NCBI RefSeq assembly: GCF_031581265.1
Contig: NZ_JAVLBQ010000011.1
Location: 1 to 64,000 of the forward strand
Direction: 5' to 3'
DNA length: 64,000 bases
From: Gracilimonas sp031581265
GTDB lineage: Bacteria > Bacteroidota > Rhodothermia > Balneolales > Balneolaceae
The position numbers and the translations under genes are program-made. Positions 50,902-60,439 of the stretch are shown here, one piece after another (position 1 is the stretch's first letter; each line of letters begins with the position of its first letter). Under the pieces are notes generated by a model. That model was not told the origin of the DNA. It saw only the letters and a list, made by a program, of their open reading frames with translations, and did not search any database.

Positions 50902-52029
50902 ATGTCTCCTAAACAACTACAATCTGATGCCTTCTGGATGGAAAAAGCTCTTGCACTGGCTGAGAAAGGAAAGGGCTATGTTTCTCCGAATCCCATGGTA
51001 GGGTGTGTGGTTGTTTCAGAGGAAGGAAAAGAAATTGGCAGCGGTTATCATAAAGAATTTGGCAAACCCCATGCAGAAGTCAATGCCATAGAATCGGTTA
51101 AGGACAAAAATAAATTTAAAAATGCCACTGTTTATGTGACCCTTGAACCTTGCTCACATCACGGAAAAACCCCACCATGTGCTACCATGTTGGGTAAACT
51201 TCCACTCAAAAAAGTGGTTGTGGGCATGAAAGATCCCAATCCTGAAGTGAATGGCAAGGGAATTCTTCATCTCCGCAATAAAGGCATTGAGGTTGAGGTT
51301 GGTGTTTTAAAAGAAGAAGCTGAAAAAATGAACGAGTTTTTTGTTCACCACCAAACCTTTGGACGTCCTTTTATCACTTTAAAAGTGGCACAAACCGCCG
51401 ATGGCTTTTTAGCCGCTGCCGACGGAAATTCCCAGTGGATAACAGGCAAACAAGCTCGAAAACAGGTCCACAGATGGCGCTCAGAATATGACGCCGTACT
51501 TGTTGGACGCACTACTGCTATGGTCGATAATCCCAGTTTAACTGTACGGCATGTTGCGGGCCGTCAACCCAAGCGAATTGTGATTGACGGCCCTTATGAG
51601 CTGCCGAAGGAACTGAACTTGTTTTCAGATAAATTCGAAGAAAAAACCATTGTCTTGACTTGGAATAAAGAAGCCTCAGCAACGGATGCCGATCCCATGC
51701 TGAGAATGATGCAACAAAATTATTTTAGGGGTGAAGTTCTTCAACTGCCTAAACTGGAAGGTCATGTCGATTTGCGGCAAGCTTTCAAAGAATTAGGGCA
51801 AAAAGGAATTTCTTCTATTTTAGTTGAAGGCGGACAGCAATTATCTTCCGCTCTAATACGGCAAGGTTTGGTGGACAAACTTGAACTATTTATAGCTCCC
51901 AAATTGTTAGGTGCCGGTACACGATCAATCCTCAATATTGGGATCAACAAGATGAATGAAATTGCTGAGCTTAAGGATGTAAGTTGGACCAAAGTGGGCG
52001 ATGACATGTTATTAACCGGATATTTTTAG
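50902..52029 (+). CDS. ribD: Bifunctional deaminase/reductase RibD
   Basis: A 375-residue riboflavin enzyme that deaminates and then reduces the pyrimidine intermediate. The N-terminal deaminase domain has the zinc motif HAEVNAI (His57, Glu59) and CSHHGKTPPC (Cys84, Cys93). The C-terminal RibD_C reductase domain includes FITLKVAQTADGFLA, NSQWITGKQARKQVH and ISSILVEGGQQLSSALI. No FMN-riboswitch-like structure fits in the 44 bp between the terminator and the start. ribE follows 3 bp later. RibBA is 41 kb away and RibH is not in the window. Confidence 0.96.
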   Translation: MSPKQLQSDAFWMEKALALAEKGKGYVSPNPMVGCVVVSEEGKEIGSGYHKEFGKPHAEVNAIESVKDKNKFKNATVYVTLEPCSHHGKTPPCATMLGKLPLKKVVVGMKDPNPEVNGKGILHLRNKGIEVEVGVLKEEAEKMNEFFVHHQTFGRPFITLKVAQTADGFLAAADGNSQWITGKQARKQVHRWRSEYDAVLVGRTTAMVDNPSLTVRHVAGRQPKRIVIDGPYELPKELNLFSDKFEEKTIVLTWNKEASATDADPMLRMMQQNYFRGEVLQLPKLEGHVDLRQAFKELGQKGISSILVEGGQQLSSALIRQGLVDKLELFIAPKLLGAGTRSILNIGINKMNEIAELKDVSWTKVGDDMLLTGYF

Positions 52030-52032
52030 CTT

Positions 52033-52638
52033 ATGTTTACAGGAATTATACAAGAAGTAGGAACCGTAGCGTCTATCAAATCTTTAAATGAGGGCGGTAA
52101 AGAAATATCCATTCAATGCTCTTTTGCCAAATCTTGTCATGTGGATGAAAGTATTTCCATCAACGGAGCCTGCCATACTGTTACATCATTTAATGAAGAT
52201 ATTTTTACGGTACAGAGTATTGAAGAAACCCTCCGAAAAACCTCTATTGGTGAACTTCAAAAAGGAGATCCGGTAAACCTTGAACGTTCGCTGACCTTAG
52301 AAACCGGCATCGAAGGACATTTGGTGCAGGGGCATGTTGATACCACTGGAAAAATCCTTGAAATGGAAAAGGAAGAAACCGGTTGGCTGCTCACTATAGA
52401 ATACCCCGATGAATTTAAGAATATGATTGTGGGAAGAGGCAGCATTACCATGGAAGGAATTAGTTTAACAGTAGCCCGGGATCAGGGGAACGCATTTGTT
52501 GTGGCCATTATACCCTACACGTGGAATCACACAAACCTAAAAGATAAAAAGCTTGGGGATGCTGTGAATCTGGAATTCGATGTAATTGGAAAATACGTTG
52601 TCAAATACCTTTCCGGATTAGGACAAGATTTTATCTGA
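52033..52638 (+). CDS. ribE: Riboflavin synthase alpha subunit
   Basis: A 201-residue trimeric enzyme that dismutates two 6,7-dimethyl-8-ribityllumazines into riboflavin. The protein consists of two lumazine-binding repeats, MFTGIIQEVGTV at the start and GHLVQGHVDTTGKILE in the second, with INGACHTV and GISLTV at equivalent positions; the tail forms the trimer helix. It is cotranscribed with ribD (3-bp gap). Its stop directly abuts the stop of the convergent lptD gene. Confidence 0.96.
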   Translation: MFTGIIQEVGTVASIKSLNEGGKEISIQCSFAKSCHVDESISINGACHTVTSFNEDIFTVQSIEETLRKTSIGELQKGDPVNLERSLTLETGIEGHLVQGHVDTTGKILEMEKEETGWLLTIEYPDEFKNMIVGRGSITMEGISLTVARDQGNAFVVAIIPYTWNHTNLKDKKLGDAVNLEFDVIGKYVVKYLSGLGQDFI

Positions 52639-55338
52639 TCAATTAAAGATACCTGGTCCGCCACCAATACCGCCGCCTCTTCTTCCCCGGCCTGATGGAC
52701 TGGAACTTCTTTCAAGATTCTTGAGAATTGGCAGCTTCTGAAACAGGCTTTGAATTTGAGAGCTGTTCACACTTAACCTGAAGAAATAGTATTGAAATTC
52801 TCCAAAGGGATTGATTTGAAATGAAAGGTCCCAGCACTCTAAATTTCTTCTAAGTGAAAATTGGGAAGGAGTAAATTCTTTAGCAATAAAATCGTATCCC
52901 ATATCTGTATTAAATTGCCATTTTGGGGTGAGGTTGAATGAAATATTTGATGCCCGTAACGTTGCTCTTTTCTGCGGATCTTCCCCAAACCTATAATTCC
53001 AGCTATAACTGAAATTTAGTGAAATGCTCCATGGGGAACTGATGGGAGCAATCGGTTCATATCCAAAATTCGGGTCTATAGCTTCAAACCTTGATTGGTT
53101 GAAAGGGTCATATCGTTTTCTATATACCGGTGTAAATACTTCAACACCTCTTTGTCCACCCCGAAATGAGGTGCTTGCATTCAATGAAAACGACTGAAGT
53201 TGTGCCAACTTTTTACCCTCTTCTATAAAAAACTTATCAACTTCCCTGCCATTCTCATTAAACTGATAAAAAGAAAAACGGGCGTTTGCACTTAAATTTA
53301 GCCCGGATATAGCACTTGAGCTTATCCGAGCATTTAAATCGCTGAGTTTGAGACTGTCTGCTGCAAAGTTATAAGACGAGCTTAATGAAAGGTTGTCAAT
53401 GAACCGAATATTCTTTTCTGAAACTTCCCCTGTGCTGTCTCTTTTTACTAACTTTGTTTCAAAATTATTATTCACCGAAAAGTTCAGGGATCGTACCTCC
53501 CCTCTCCCCGGCCCTCCGAAAATTTGGTCTTCAAAGATGGAATACTTCTGAGTTGTTCCGGATGTATCGGTTTGAACGGTTCTGTAATAACCCCATTTTT
53601 CTGTACTGAAGTCAGGGCTGTAGCTGAAACCAATAGATGGCCGTACGGTATGTCGAAATCCTTCAAAATTCCCAATCTTTATATTCGAAACCCCATAAAA
53701 GGTCGTACTAAAACTCAATCCGGTACTAAATTCCCGTCCCGCTTTAAATCCATATTTTTTCTCTTCTTCAACCCGGTTTGAATCTGCATTGAATGTCTTT
53801 TGGGTATACGAAGGATACCAGTTTTCCTCAAGATTGAAATTTGCTGAGGTGTTCAAATAACGACTGGGAATCAACCGCCCAACCCGAACACTCGCCGATT
53901 GCTGAAATCCGGCCTGAATATAATCGTCATTACCTGTTGCCTCTTCGTACAAATCAGGATCTGTTAATGCATCAAAAAATGATATATCGGAACTGTCAGC
54001 ATCAATGGGATCGAAATTAAATCGGGACCTCAGTGTATTATCATAACTCAAACTTATGGATTCGTACCAACTTTGTTCGCCTCCCCCACTATTACTTTGG
54101 AATGGGGAAATAGTTTTTAGCCTGAAGTTCATGGTAGGTCCGCTTACCCGCGTAGAAAAGTTGGTGAAATTTTGAACCAGCTGAGTGTTTGTACTAAAGG
54201 TAAACAAGTTCTCAGGGTGTTTATAGTTATAAGAAATTCGAGAACTTGAATTTGTTTCTGCCCGGTCATCAATATCATAGGAATTTCGGCGATTATAATC
54301 TGCAGTACGAAGGTTTACATTAGCAGATAAAGAGGCAAAGGGTGAAATCGTCTGACTGTGCTGCAACGATAATGACTTTTGAGTGGTCTCGGTATATCCG
54401 GGATCCGTAGGCTCAAGTCCGCGGTCTTTGGAATATCCAAATTGAACGGATCCACTATATTCATCGGTATTTCTGTATTGTACTGAGCTGTTTAAGTAGA
54501 TAGTCCCCGAAGTGTAGATATCACCACTAACCTGCCCGGTTAAGTAATCATTGAAATACTGAAACCATCCCACATTTTGTAAACCCAACCCACGATTTTG
54601 CTGATCCTGAAAAGCATAAGTTGGAGTCAGTAAACCTGACCGTTTCTTCTCAATATCAGTTGGTACGTACCCAAACGGAAATATAATAGGGTAGGGGATA
54701 TCGAGTATGTACAACTGCGCATTGCTAAAAAACAATTCATCCTGATCAACTACTTTCATTTTTTTTGCCTTCAGATAATAATACATATACTCAGGCGGAC
54801 AAGTTGAGTAAACGCCATCTTCAATAAACACTTCAGTGTCGTTTACATTTTTGATTTTAGAGCCAATCAAATTTCCTTCGGCTACATTAACCTGGGCCTC
54901 CTCAAACTTCCCTTTCTCGGTTTTATAGTTGAAGAGGATGCGCGTGCTTTTAATCTCATCCGATTCCCGAATCAACACCGGCCGGGAGAGGCTATCTTGC
55001 GGAGTTAGCGTTCGGGCTTCGACCGTAGTGTTATCAATATCTACATTGATTTCACCGGCCTGCAACTCTCCCGAACTATGTTTTACTTGTGCAGAACCGA
55101 ACAGAAAAGCCTTTTTACCAGACCGAAAATCTATAACCAACGAATCTGATGATTGAAACCGGACTGCATTTTCAGGCAGCGAAGAATCGAGGGGAGCTGA
55201 AGCGTTTGAGGTCGCCGATGTGTCCGGGGATAATTGATCGGGCGGGGTAATTTGTCCGAATGCGGTACCAGACAGTAAAAAATACAGGCATATAGCAAAA
55301 AGGCAGGTACCTATATTTTTTGGTATGGTAAAAAGCAT
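52639..55338 (-). CDS. lptD: LPS assembly protein LptD (OstA)
   Basis: A 899-residue outer-membrane protein that inserts lipopolysaccharide into the outer leaflet. The signal peptide ends near residue 29 (GTAFGQ), then an OstA/LptA-like jellyroll (about 65-260: GSAQVKHSSGELQAGEINVDID) and a beta-barrel (about 270-850) of repeated aromatic strands follow. A Gly/Arg-rich tail ends the protein (GRRGGGIGGGPGIF). The four cysteines that form the E. coli inter-domain disulfides are mostly absent, which is common outside Proteobacteria. It converges with ribE with no intergenic space and is likely the last gene in a minus-strand unit. Confidence 0.88.
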   Translation of the reverse strand: MLFTIPKNIGTCLFAICLYFLLSGTAFGQITPPDQLSPDTSATSNASAPLDSSLPENAVRFQSSDSLVIDFRSGKKAFLFGSAQVKHSSGELQAGEINVDIDNTTVEARTLTPQDSLSRPVLIRESDEIKSTRILFNYKTEKGKFEEAQVNVAEGNLIGSKIKNVNDTEVFIEDGVYSTCPPEYMYYYLKAKKMKVVDQDELFFSNAQLYILDIPYPIIFPFGYVPTDIEKKRSGLLTPTYAFQDQQNRGLGLQNVGWFQYFNDYLTGQVSGDIYTSGTIYLNSSVQYRNTDEYSGSVQFGYSKDRGLEPTDPGYTETTQKSLSLQHSQTISPFASLSANVNLRTADYNRRNSYDIDDRAETNSSSRISYNYKHPENLFTFSTNTQLVQNFTNFSTRVSGPTMNFRLKTISPFQSNSGGGEQSWYESISLSYDNTLRSRFNFDPIDADSSDISFFDALTDPDLYEEATGNDDYIQAGFQQSASVRVGRLIPSRYLNTSANFNLEENWYPSYTQKTFNADSNRVEEEKKYGFKAGREFSTGLSFSTTFYGVSNIKIGNFEGFRHTVRPSIGFSYSPDFSTEKWGYYRTVQTDTSGTTQKYSIFEDQIFGGPGRGEVRSLNFSVNNNFETKLVKRDSTGEVSEKNIRFIDNLSLSSSYNFAADSLKLSDLNARISSSAISGLNLSANARFSFYQFNENGREVDKFFIEEGKKLAQLQSFSLNASTSFRGGQRGVEVFTPVYRKRYDPFNQSRFEAIDPNFGYEPIAPISSPWSISLNFSYSWNYRFGEDPQKRATLRASNISFNLTPKWQFNTDMGYDFIAKEFTPSQFSLRRNLECWDLSFQINPFGEFQYYFFRLSVNSSQIQSLFQKLPILKNLERSSSPSGRGRRGGGIGGGPGIFN

Positions 55339-55350
55339 ACGGCTTGTTAG

Positions 55351-56295
55351 TTATGAAAAAGAGTCAAAAGCGAGCCCTGCTGCACCTAATAAAGCACTGT
55401 CGTTACCTAATTCTTCATGGACCAGCTCAAAGCCTTCTTTAAACGGTTCCATCATATGCTTTCGTACAATTTCTCTGGCCGGTTCAAATAAATAATCGCC
55501 TGCTTTTGAGACTCCGCCGCTTACCACGAATTTTCTTATATCCATCATGTGCACATAATTTATGATAGCATATCCTAGCCGCTGTCCACTTTTGGCTAAA
55601 ATCTCCATGGCCAATTCGTTGCCTTGATTCGCTGCATTTGTTATATCAACAGGCTCCATTTTATCAAAGTCGTTGGCAAATTTTTTATACAATGGATTGC
55701 CGGGATTCTGGGTAATCAGGTCTGTTGCAAAGCGACTCAAAAAACGCTGTCCTAAATAAGCCTCTACAGTCCCACGGGTTACACTGTTTGAAAGTGGTCC
55801 GTGATAATCTATAATCACGTGACCCAATTCGCCGGCCATGCCTTGTGTTCCTTTAAAAAGGGTGCGTTCATAAATGATTCCTCCACCAACACCGGTGCCA
55901 AGTGTTATCATGATAAAACTATCGAAATTTTGCCCGGCTCCAAAGTGCATGGAACCCAGTGCAGCAATGTTGGCATCATTTTCAATTTTACAGGGAATTC
56001 CTATCCGACCCTCAATTTCTTTGGAAGCATTAACTGAAATCCAACCCGGTAAATTTGGTGGATTATTCACCGTTGTTTGATCTTTAGAAACCATCCCCGG
56101 CATACCCATTCCAATGCCCACAATATCATTTTTTTTTATCAAATCCTTTATGGTCTCGGCAATGCGGTCTAATAAATGGTCTCTGCCCAGGTTAGCTTGT
56201 GTTGGAGTGGTAACTTGTTCAATAATACCTTTATCACGATCAACTACAGCGGCTTTTATATTTGTGCCACCAAGGTCTACTCCAATTACTTTCAT
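55351..56295 (-). CDS. ROK-family glucokinase-like sugar kinase
   Basis: A 314-residue ROK kinase. The ATG at 56295 is chosen over 56364 since it opens directly on the ATP-binding VGVDLGGTNIKAAVVD. The sugar-binding and catalytic parts are IENDANIAALGSMHFGAG (catalytic Asp), TLGTGVGGGII and GELGHVIID. The zinc-binding cysteine cluster that follows GH in most ROK members is replaced by YHGPLSNSVTRGTVEAY, a variant also common in Bacteroidota glucokinases. It probably phosphorylates glucose with ATP. The lptD gene starts 12 bp after its stop on the same strand. Confidence 0.88.
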   Translation of the reverse strand: MKVIGVDLGGTNIKAAVVDRDKGIIEQVTTPTQANLGRDHLLDRIAETIKDLIKKNDIVGIGMGMPGMVSKDQTTVNNPPNLPGWISVNASKEIEGRIGIPCKIENDANIAALGSMHFGAGQNFDSFIMITLGTGVGGGIIYERTLFKGTQGMAGELGHVIIDYHGPLSNSVTRGTVEAYLGQRFLSRFATDLITQNPGNPLYKKFANDFDKMEPVDITNAANQGNELAMEILAKSGQRLGYAIINYVHMMDIRKFVVSGGVSKAGDYLFEPAREIVRKHMMEPFKEGFELVHEELGNDSALLGAAGLAFDSFS

Positions 56296-56373
56296 TTGGT
56301 TTATCTTAGATAGAAGCTTTGGTTTATTTTGAAAGAAGATAATGGGCAAACTTGCCCGAACCAAACAGAACTC

Positions 56374-56679
56374 TTATTTCTCACGCTTTACTTTATATAC
56401 GGTCTCACCCGGTTTTCTCATCCCATATTCTTCACGGGCAATTTTCTCAAGGAGTGCAGGATCGTTTTCTAATTCTTCAATCTTTTTCTTTAGCTCTTCA
56501 GAGTCTGCGTTTAACTGTTCGGTTCTTTCTTTCAGCTCTTTTTTCTGTGAGTTAAGGTCCCAGCGGGTTTTCAGGCTATAGGTATCTATAAAGGCAAACC
56601 ATGCAACTACAAATGCGGTGAGCAATAACACCAGAAAAGATTTTTTCCAACGCAGTGGATTAAAAAATTGTAGATTCAT
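56374..56679 (-). CDS. Septum formation initiator (FtsB/DivIC family)
   Basis: A 101-residue bitopic membrane protein. A helix at about 14-32 (SFLVLLLTAFVVAWFAF) is followed by a coiled coil (about 42-80, rich in Glu/Lys/Leu heptads) and the family's C-terminal KIAREEYGMRKPGETVYKV. FtsB/DivIC links early and late divisome proteins at midcell. It lies 79 bp upstream of the ROK gene on the same strand and is divergent from the PLD-fusion gene (79 bp). Length and motif are normal. Confidence 0.92.
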   Translation of the reverse strand: MNLQFFNPLRWKKSFLVLLLTAFVVAWFAFIDTYSLKTRWDLNSQKKELKERTEQLNADSEELKKKIEELENDPALLEKIAREEYGMRKPGETVYKVKREK

Positions 56680-56758
56680 ACTTAAGCCTGTAGATTTCAG
56701 TTATATTTCTAAAATACATTAATCTGGCTATTAAGTACAATTCAGAGTTTATTCTCTT

Positions 56759-58696
56759 ATGAAACTCAGCATTTTATGCTATAAAAAGCTTTTGATGATA
56801 TGCCTTTTTGGCTTGAGCAGTTTTTCTGTCTCAGCACAAAGTGAAGAATGGATCGAAGTCTATTTTAATATGCCGGCAGATCATTCTGTAGCCCTCCCGG
56901 GAAACGAAAATAACAGTAATTGGGATTTGATTGGAACTCTGGAAAACCTAATCGACTCGGCAACCACCAGCGTTGATTTCTGTATTTATGATATTGAACA
57001 CAAACGCATTGCTCATGCTCTTTCCCGGGCGGCAGAAAGAGGGATGCGCGTTCGAGTTGTAACCGACGACCATAACCGAACGGATGCAGGTAAATATGAC
57101 CTCGAAGTGTGGGCTATCTTAGCATCAGCCGGCATTATTTCCATTGATGACGACGGAGACATTTATAATCCTGACGGCAGCATTACCGATAATGACCTGG
57201 TGAACAACAGTTCTGACATGCACAACAAATTTGCCGTCATTGACTACCTCAGTCCGTCACCGGATGATGATTATGTGTGGACCGGCTCAACCAACATGAC
57301 CTATACCGGACCCTATAACACGAATCATACCATTGTCATCAAAGACACCGAAATAGCTAAAGTGTACACGGATGAATTTGAGCAAATGTGGGGCGATGAC
57401 GACGAAACTCCCAATGCTTCCCAAGCCGACTTTCACAAAGACAAAGAAAATGTCAGCCAAAATATTTTTGATGTAGACGGAACTAAAGTTGAAGTGTATT
57501 TCGCCCCCATTAACAGAGACCGTTCCAAGCCAAGTGTAAGTGATCGTTTGGTTCAACTCGTTAACAACGAAGCACAGCATGATATCAACTTCCAGGCATT
57601 TGCCATTACTCCGACTATTCCCCTCAGTGAAGCTATGTGGAACCAAACAGCTGATGGGCAGATACTGCTTCGCGGAGCCATTGATCGTCGATTTTACAGC
57701 CGCTATGAAAGTGCCGGAGATATTTGGGGAAGTCCGGAAGCACGATTAGGAAACAGAATGATCCTCCCGGCCAACGAACTTCGCACCCTTCACCATAAAG
57801 TCTTGCTTTTAGATACTGAACATCCCGCTGAGGATGATATTGCGGTTACCGTAGCCGGCTCCTATAATTTTTCGATGAATGCCGAAATGAATAATGATGA
57901 AAATACGCTCATCATTTTTTCCGATGAAATTACCAATCAGTTCTACCAGGATTTTATGGGCTTGATGAGCCGGGCTAAAGAAGAAACCTATCCCCCCGCA
58001 CCTCCGGTTGATACCGATACCTGGTATGAAGTTTTTTCCGTTACTGATGGAAGTCGTTTTGAAATTGAAATTGCACCCGGCTTTGGATATGGTGTTCGTT
58101 TTCTGGGGGTTGATGTTCCTTCCATTTATGCCGGGGAAGATTCTGCCCGATATTTCTCCGGAGCTGCTGCCGAATATCTCCAAAACCTATTGGAGGGTAG
58201 AAAAGTAAGACTGAAAGGATTTGACGGGGAAGAACCCGAATCTCGCTACAATGCTTTTCAAGCTTATGTGGAAATGGAGTACGATAACGGACCGGTAAGC
58301 CTAAACAAAATTCTTTTAGAAAATGGATATGGCACAACTTCTGTCTACTATCGTCAACATCAAGATTCTGTGGCCGCTTTTAAACAATATCAACAAAGAG
58401 CAAAGGAACAAGAAAAAGGCTTATGGAAAAACCCTGATAAAATTGGAACCAAAGTTTTAAGAGCTAATGAAGTTGATACCGGAAGCCCAACGAATGTGAT
58501 GTTCCCTATTAACATCAATACTGCTGATGAAGCTACTTTACAGCTTTTACCCGGAATTGGCCCGGCCTATGCCGGCAGAATTATCCAATATCGTTTAGAA
58601 AACGGAAGCTTTAAAAGTGTGGATGAAATAACCAACATCCGCGGAATAGGCCCTAAAACATTGGAAAAGTTACGCCCGATTGTAACACTCGATTAG
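56759..58696 (+). CDS. Secreted PLD-like / SNase-like / HhH fusion protein
   Basis: A 645-residue exported protein, signal peptide residues 1-26 (SVSAQ). The phospholipase-D domain carries both HKD motifs: His155-Asn-Lys157...Asp162 with GSTN (176-179) and His345-His-Lys347...Asp352 with GSYN (368-371), so it can form a complete active site. A staphylococcal-nuclease-like domain follows (about 421-560). Its Arg447 is kept, but positions matching catalytic Glu43 and Arg87 are Ser455 and Ala499, so it is probably inactive or only binds nucleic acid. Two helix-hairpin-helix motifs (587-613 and 621-641), as in ComEA, suggest DNA binding. A secreted nuclease or DNA-processing role is likely. Monocistronic. 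Confidence 0.87.
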   Translation: MKLSILCYKKLLMICLFGLSSFSVSAQSEEWIEVYFNMPADHSVALPGNENNSNWDLIGTLENLIDSATTSVDFCIYDIEHKRIAHALSRAAERGMRVRVVTDDHNRTDAGKYDLEVWAILASAGIISIDDDGDIYNPDGSITDNDLVNNSSDMHNKFAVIDYLSPSPDDDYVWTGSTNMTYTGPYNTNHTIVIKDTEIAKVYTDEFEQMWGDDDETPNASQADFHKDKENVSQNIFDVDGTKVEVYFAPINRDRSKPSVSDRLVQLVNNEAQHDINFQAFAITPTIPLSEAMWNQTADGQILLRGAIDRRFYSRYESAGDIWGSPEARLGNRMILPANELRTLHHKVLLLDTEHPAEDDIAVTVAGSYNFSMNAEMNNDENTLIIFSDEITNQFYQDFMGLMSRAKEETYPPAPPVDTDTWYEVFSVTDGSRFEIEIAPGFGYGVRFLGVDVPSIYAGEDSARYFSGAAAEYLQNLLEGRKVRLKGFDGEEPESRYNAFQAYVEMEYDNGPVSLNKILLENGYGTTSVYYRQHQDSVAAFKQYQQRAKEQEKGLWKNPDKIGTKVLRANEVDTGSPTNVMFPININTADEATLQLLPGIGPAYAGRIIQYRLENGSFKSVDEITNIRGIGPKTLEKLRPIVTLD

Positions 58697-58716
58697 GCCC
58701 TATTTTATTTTAAAAT

Positions 58717-60024
58717 TTATAGCGCGCTGCTCGGTCCCTTCAGATTTCTTTTCTTAAACTCCAACTTAAATGTCGTTTTACCCTCTTCTTCAGAAATATG
58801 TAAATCTCCCCGCAGTTGATTTGAAAGTGTTTTGATGATAAGCATTCCCAAACTATTTGGCTTTTCTAATTCGTATGTACCTCTGCTATTCACTCCATTA
58901 TCTGAGACACTTAAATAAATCTTCTTTTCTGACTCATTCAAAGAAACCCTAATTACCGGATTTTCTACCTGCTCATAAGAGTTCAGGTAAGCGTTTAGCA
59001 ACAGTTCGTTACAAAGCAGCCCGGCCGGTACGGCTTGATTGATATTCATCTCGATGGGAGGAATTTCTTTTTCTATCTTCACATTTTCATTGCTGAATGT
59101 ATGTTCCACAAAATCTACCAGTTCCTGCAAATACTGCCCAAAGTTAATATCCGAAGTCTTTTCAGCTTCAGCATAAGACTCATGAATCATGGCGAGACAT
59201 TTAATCCTCATATGACTATCCTTTAAAATAGCATGCACCCGGTCATCCTCGATATACATTGCCTGTAAATCAAACAAAGCAGAAATCAGCGCCAGGTTAT
59301 TTCGAACTCGATGGTGTATCTCTCCCAATAAAACAGTTTTTTCCTGAAGGGCCTCTTTCAGTGCATTTTGGGCTTCTTTTTGTTTGGTAATATCTTCCAG
59401 CATCACCACCATGTAATCCTGACTTTCCCGCCCTTTACTTGTAACCACCGATTTTGATACCCTGCCCGGAAAATAGCTCCCATCCTTTTTTTGATATCGC
59501 TTTTCAATTTTATAGGAATTCATCTCTTGTTTAGCCAATTTGCTATCCAGCTTTCTTCCCGCCTTTAAATCATCGGGATGTATAAAATCTTCAAACCCTA
59601 ACTGTAATAATTCTTCTTTCCTATACCCTAACAAATCACATAAAGTCTGATTTACCTGTATCCAATTTTCATTCGGTCTGTGATGAGCTATACCAAGGGG
59701 AGCAAAATCAAATGTGGCTTTAAACTTATCCCTGCTTTTCTCCAGTTCTGATATTACATCCCCCAAAAGACTGTTGTTTTTCTTGATCAGTAAAAAGATC
59801 ACTATCCCACTCATCAATACAAAAAACCACCCTTTATATGATTGAACTTGCGTTATGAGTTCCGGGTCATCCAAAACATCCAGAACAATTTGATCTGAAA
59901 ATTGAATCCATAATGCTCCCACCAGCAAATAACCCAACGTTATTATAACCGGGCTACTGTTAATAACCTTTGTATTATCCATCTTAATCATTTTGTGCAG
60001 GATTATTAAGCCAACCAAATACAT
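58717..60024 (-). CDS. PAS-HisKA_2 sensor histidine kinase
   Basis: A 435-residue membrane kinase. Two N-terminal hydrophobic helices (about 26-48 and 65-80) lead to a PAS domain (about 100-215: ATFDFAPLGIAHHRPNENWIQVN, LLGYRKEELLQ, PDDLKAGRKL). The dimerisation domain is the HisKA_2 type with LGEIHHRVRNNLALISALFDL and phosphoacceptor His237. The HATPase domain includes NELLLNAYLN and SDNGVN. Its start is uncertain: ATG 60024 gives 435 residues, and Met12 or Met15 are alternatives. Such kinases usually signal to stand-alone or antiterminator regulators; the single-domain regulator at 18.1 kb is a candidate partner only by type. Confidence 0.88.
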   Translation of the reverse strand: MYLVGLIILHKMIKMDNTKVINSSPVIITLGYLLVGALWIQFSDQIVLDVLDDPELITQVQSYKGWFFVLMSGIVIFLLIKKNNSLLGDVISELEKSRDKFKATFDFAPLGIAHHRPNENWIQVNQTLCDLLGYRKEELLQLGFEDFIHPDDLKAGRKLDSKLAKQEMNSYKIEKRYQKKDGSYFPGRVSKSVVTSKGRESQDYMVVMLEDITKQKEAQNALKEALQEKTVLLGEIHHRVRNNLALISALFDLQAMYIEDDRVHAILKDSHMRIKCLAMIHESYAEAEKTSDINFGQYLQELVDFVEHTFSNENVKIEKEIPPIEMNINQAVPAGLLCNELLLNAYLNSYEQVENPVIRVSLNESEKKIYLSVSDNGVNSRGTYELEKPNSLGMLIIKTLSNQLRGDLHISEEEGKTTFKLEFKKRNLKGPSSAL

Positions 60025-60274
60025 GGAATAAAAGAATCTGCTCTTCTTGATCTGATTTAATAACCGGAGGAAAGATTTGAGGTTATTGATACAAGCACTC
60101 TTTTTTATTTGCTAATAACATAATTCTCGCCAACATCTTATACCGGTACATAACTATTAATAACAAGAGTAAGCCACAGCAAAAATGTTACAAAAAAAAT
60201 TTAAAGAAGAGAATTTGGGGTTAATTTATTTGAAAAGAGGAGAAAATATTTACTAAGATGTGCTTACCCATTAC
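60025..60274. other. Non-coding intergenic region upstream of the PAS kinase
   Basis: With the adjoining tRNA terminator, the gap between the kinase start and tRNA-Lys is 329 bp. It is AT-rich with no ORF of note. It presumably holds the kinase promoter (minus strand), which I could not pinpoint. Confidence 0.5.
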
Positions 60275-60310
60275 AAAAAAAACCCCATCCGAGATCAATC
60301 GTATGGGGCT
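60275..60310 (-). terminator. Intrinsic terminator after tRNA-Lys
   Basis: On the minus strand CCCCAT and ATGGGG form a 6-bp outer stem with an inner ACGA/TCG-type pairing (cga-gatcaa-tcg), followed by TTTTTTTT. It lies about 45 bp past the tRNA 3' end. Confidence 0.8.
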
Positions 60311-60353
60311 GGTCAAGAGAGAGTCTTTATGAAAACAATATCTAAAAACAGTG

Positions 60354-60426
60354 TGAATCGGGAGGGGCTCGAACCCTCGACCCACGGCTTAAAAGGCCGT
60401 TGCTCTACCAACTGAGCTACCGATTC
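60354..60426 (-). tRNA. tRNA-Lys (anticodon TTT)
   Basis: The minus strand folds with acceptor GAATCGG/CCGATTC and discriminator A, D arm AGCTCAGTTGGTAGAGC, anticodon stem ACGGC/GCCGT with loop CTTTTAA (anticodon TTT) and T arm GGTTCGAGCC. CCA is not encoded (CACAC follows). Confidence 0.97.
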
Positions 60427-60439
60427 TCAATTCAGATTC

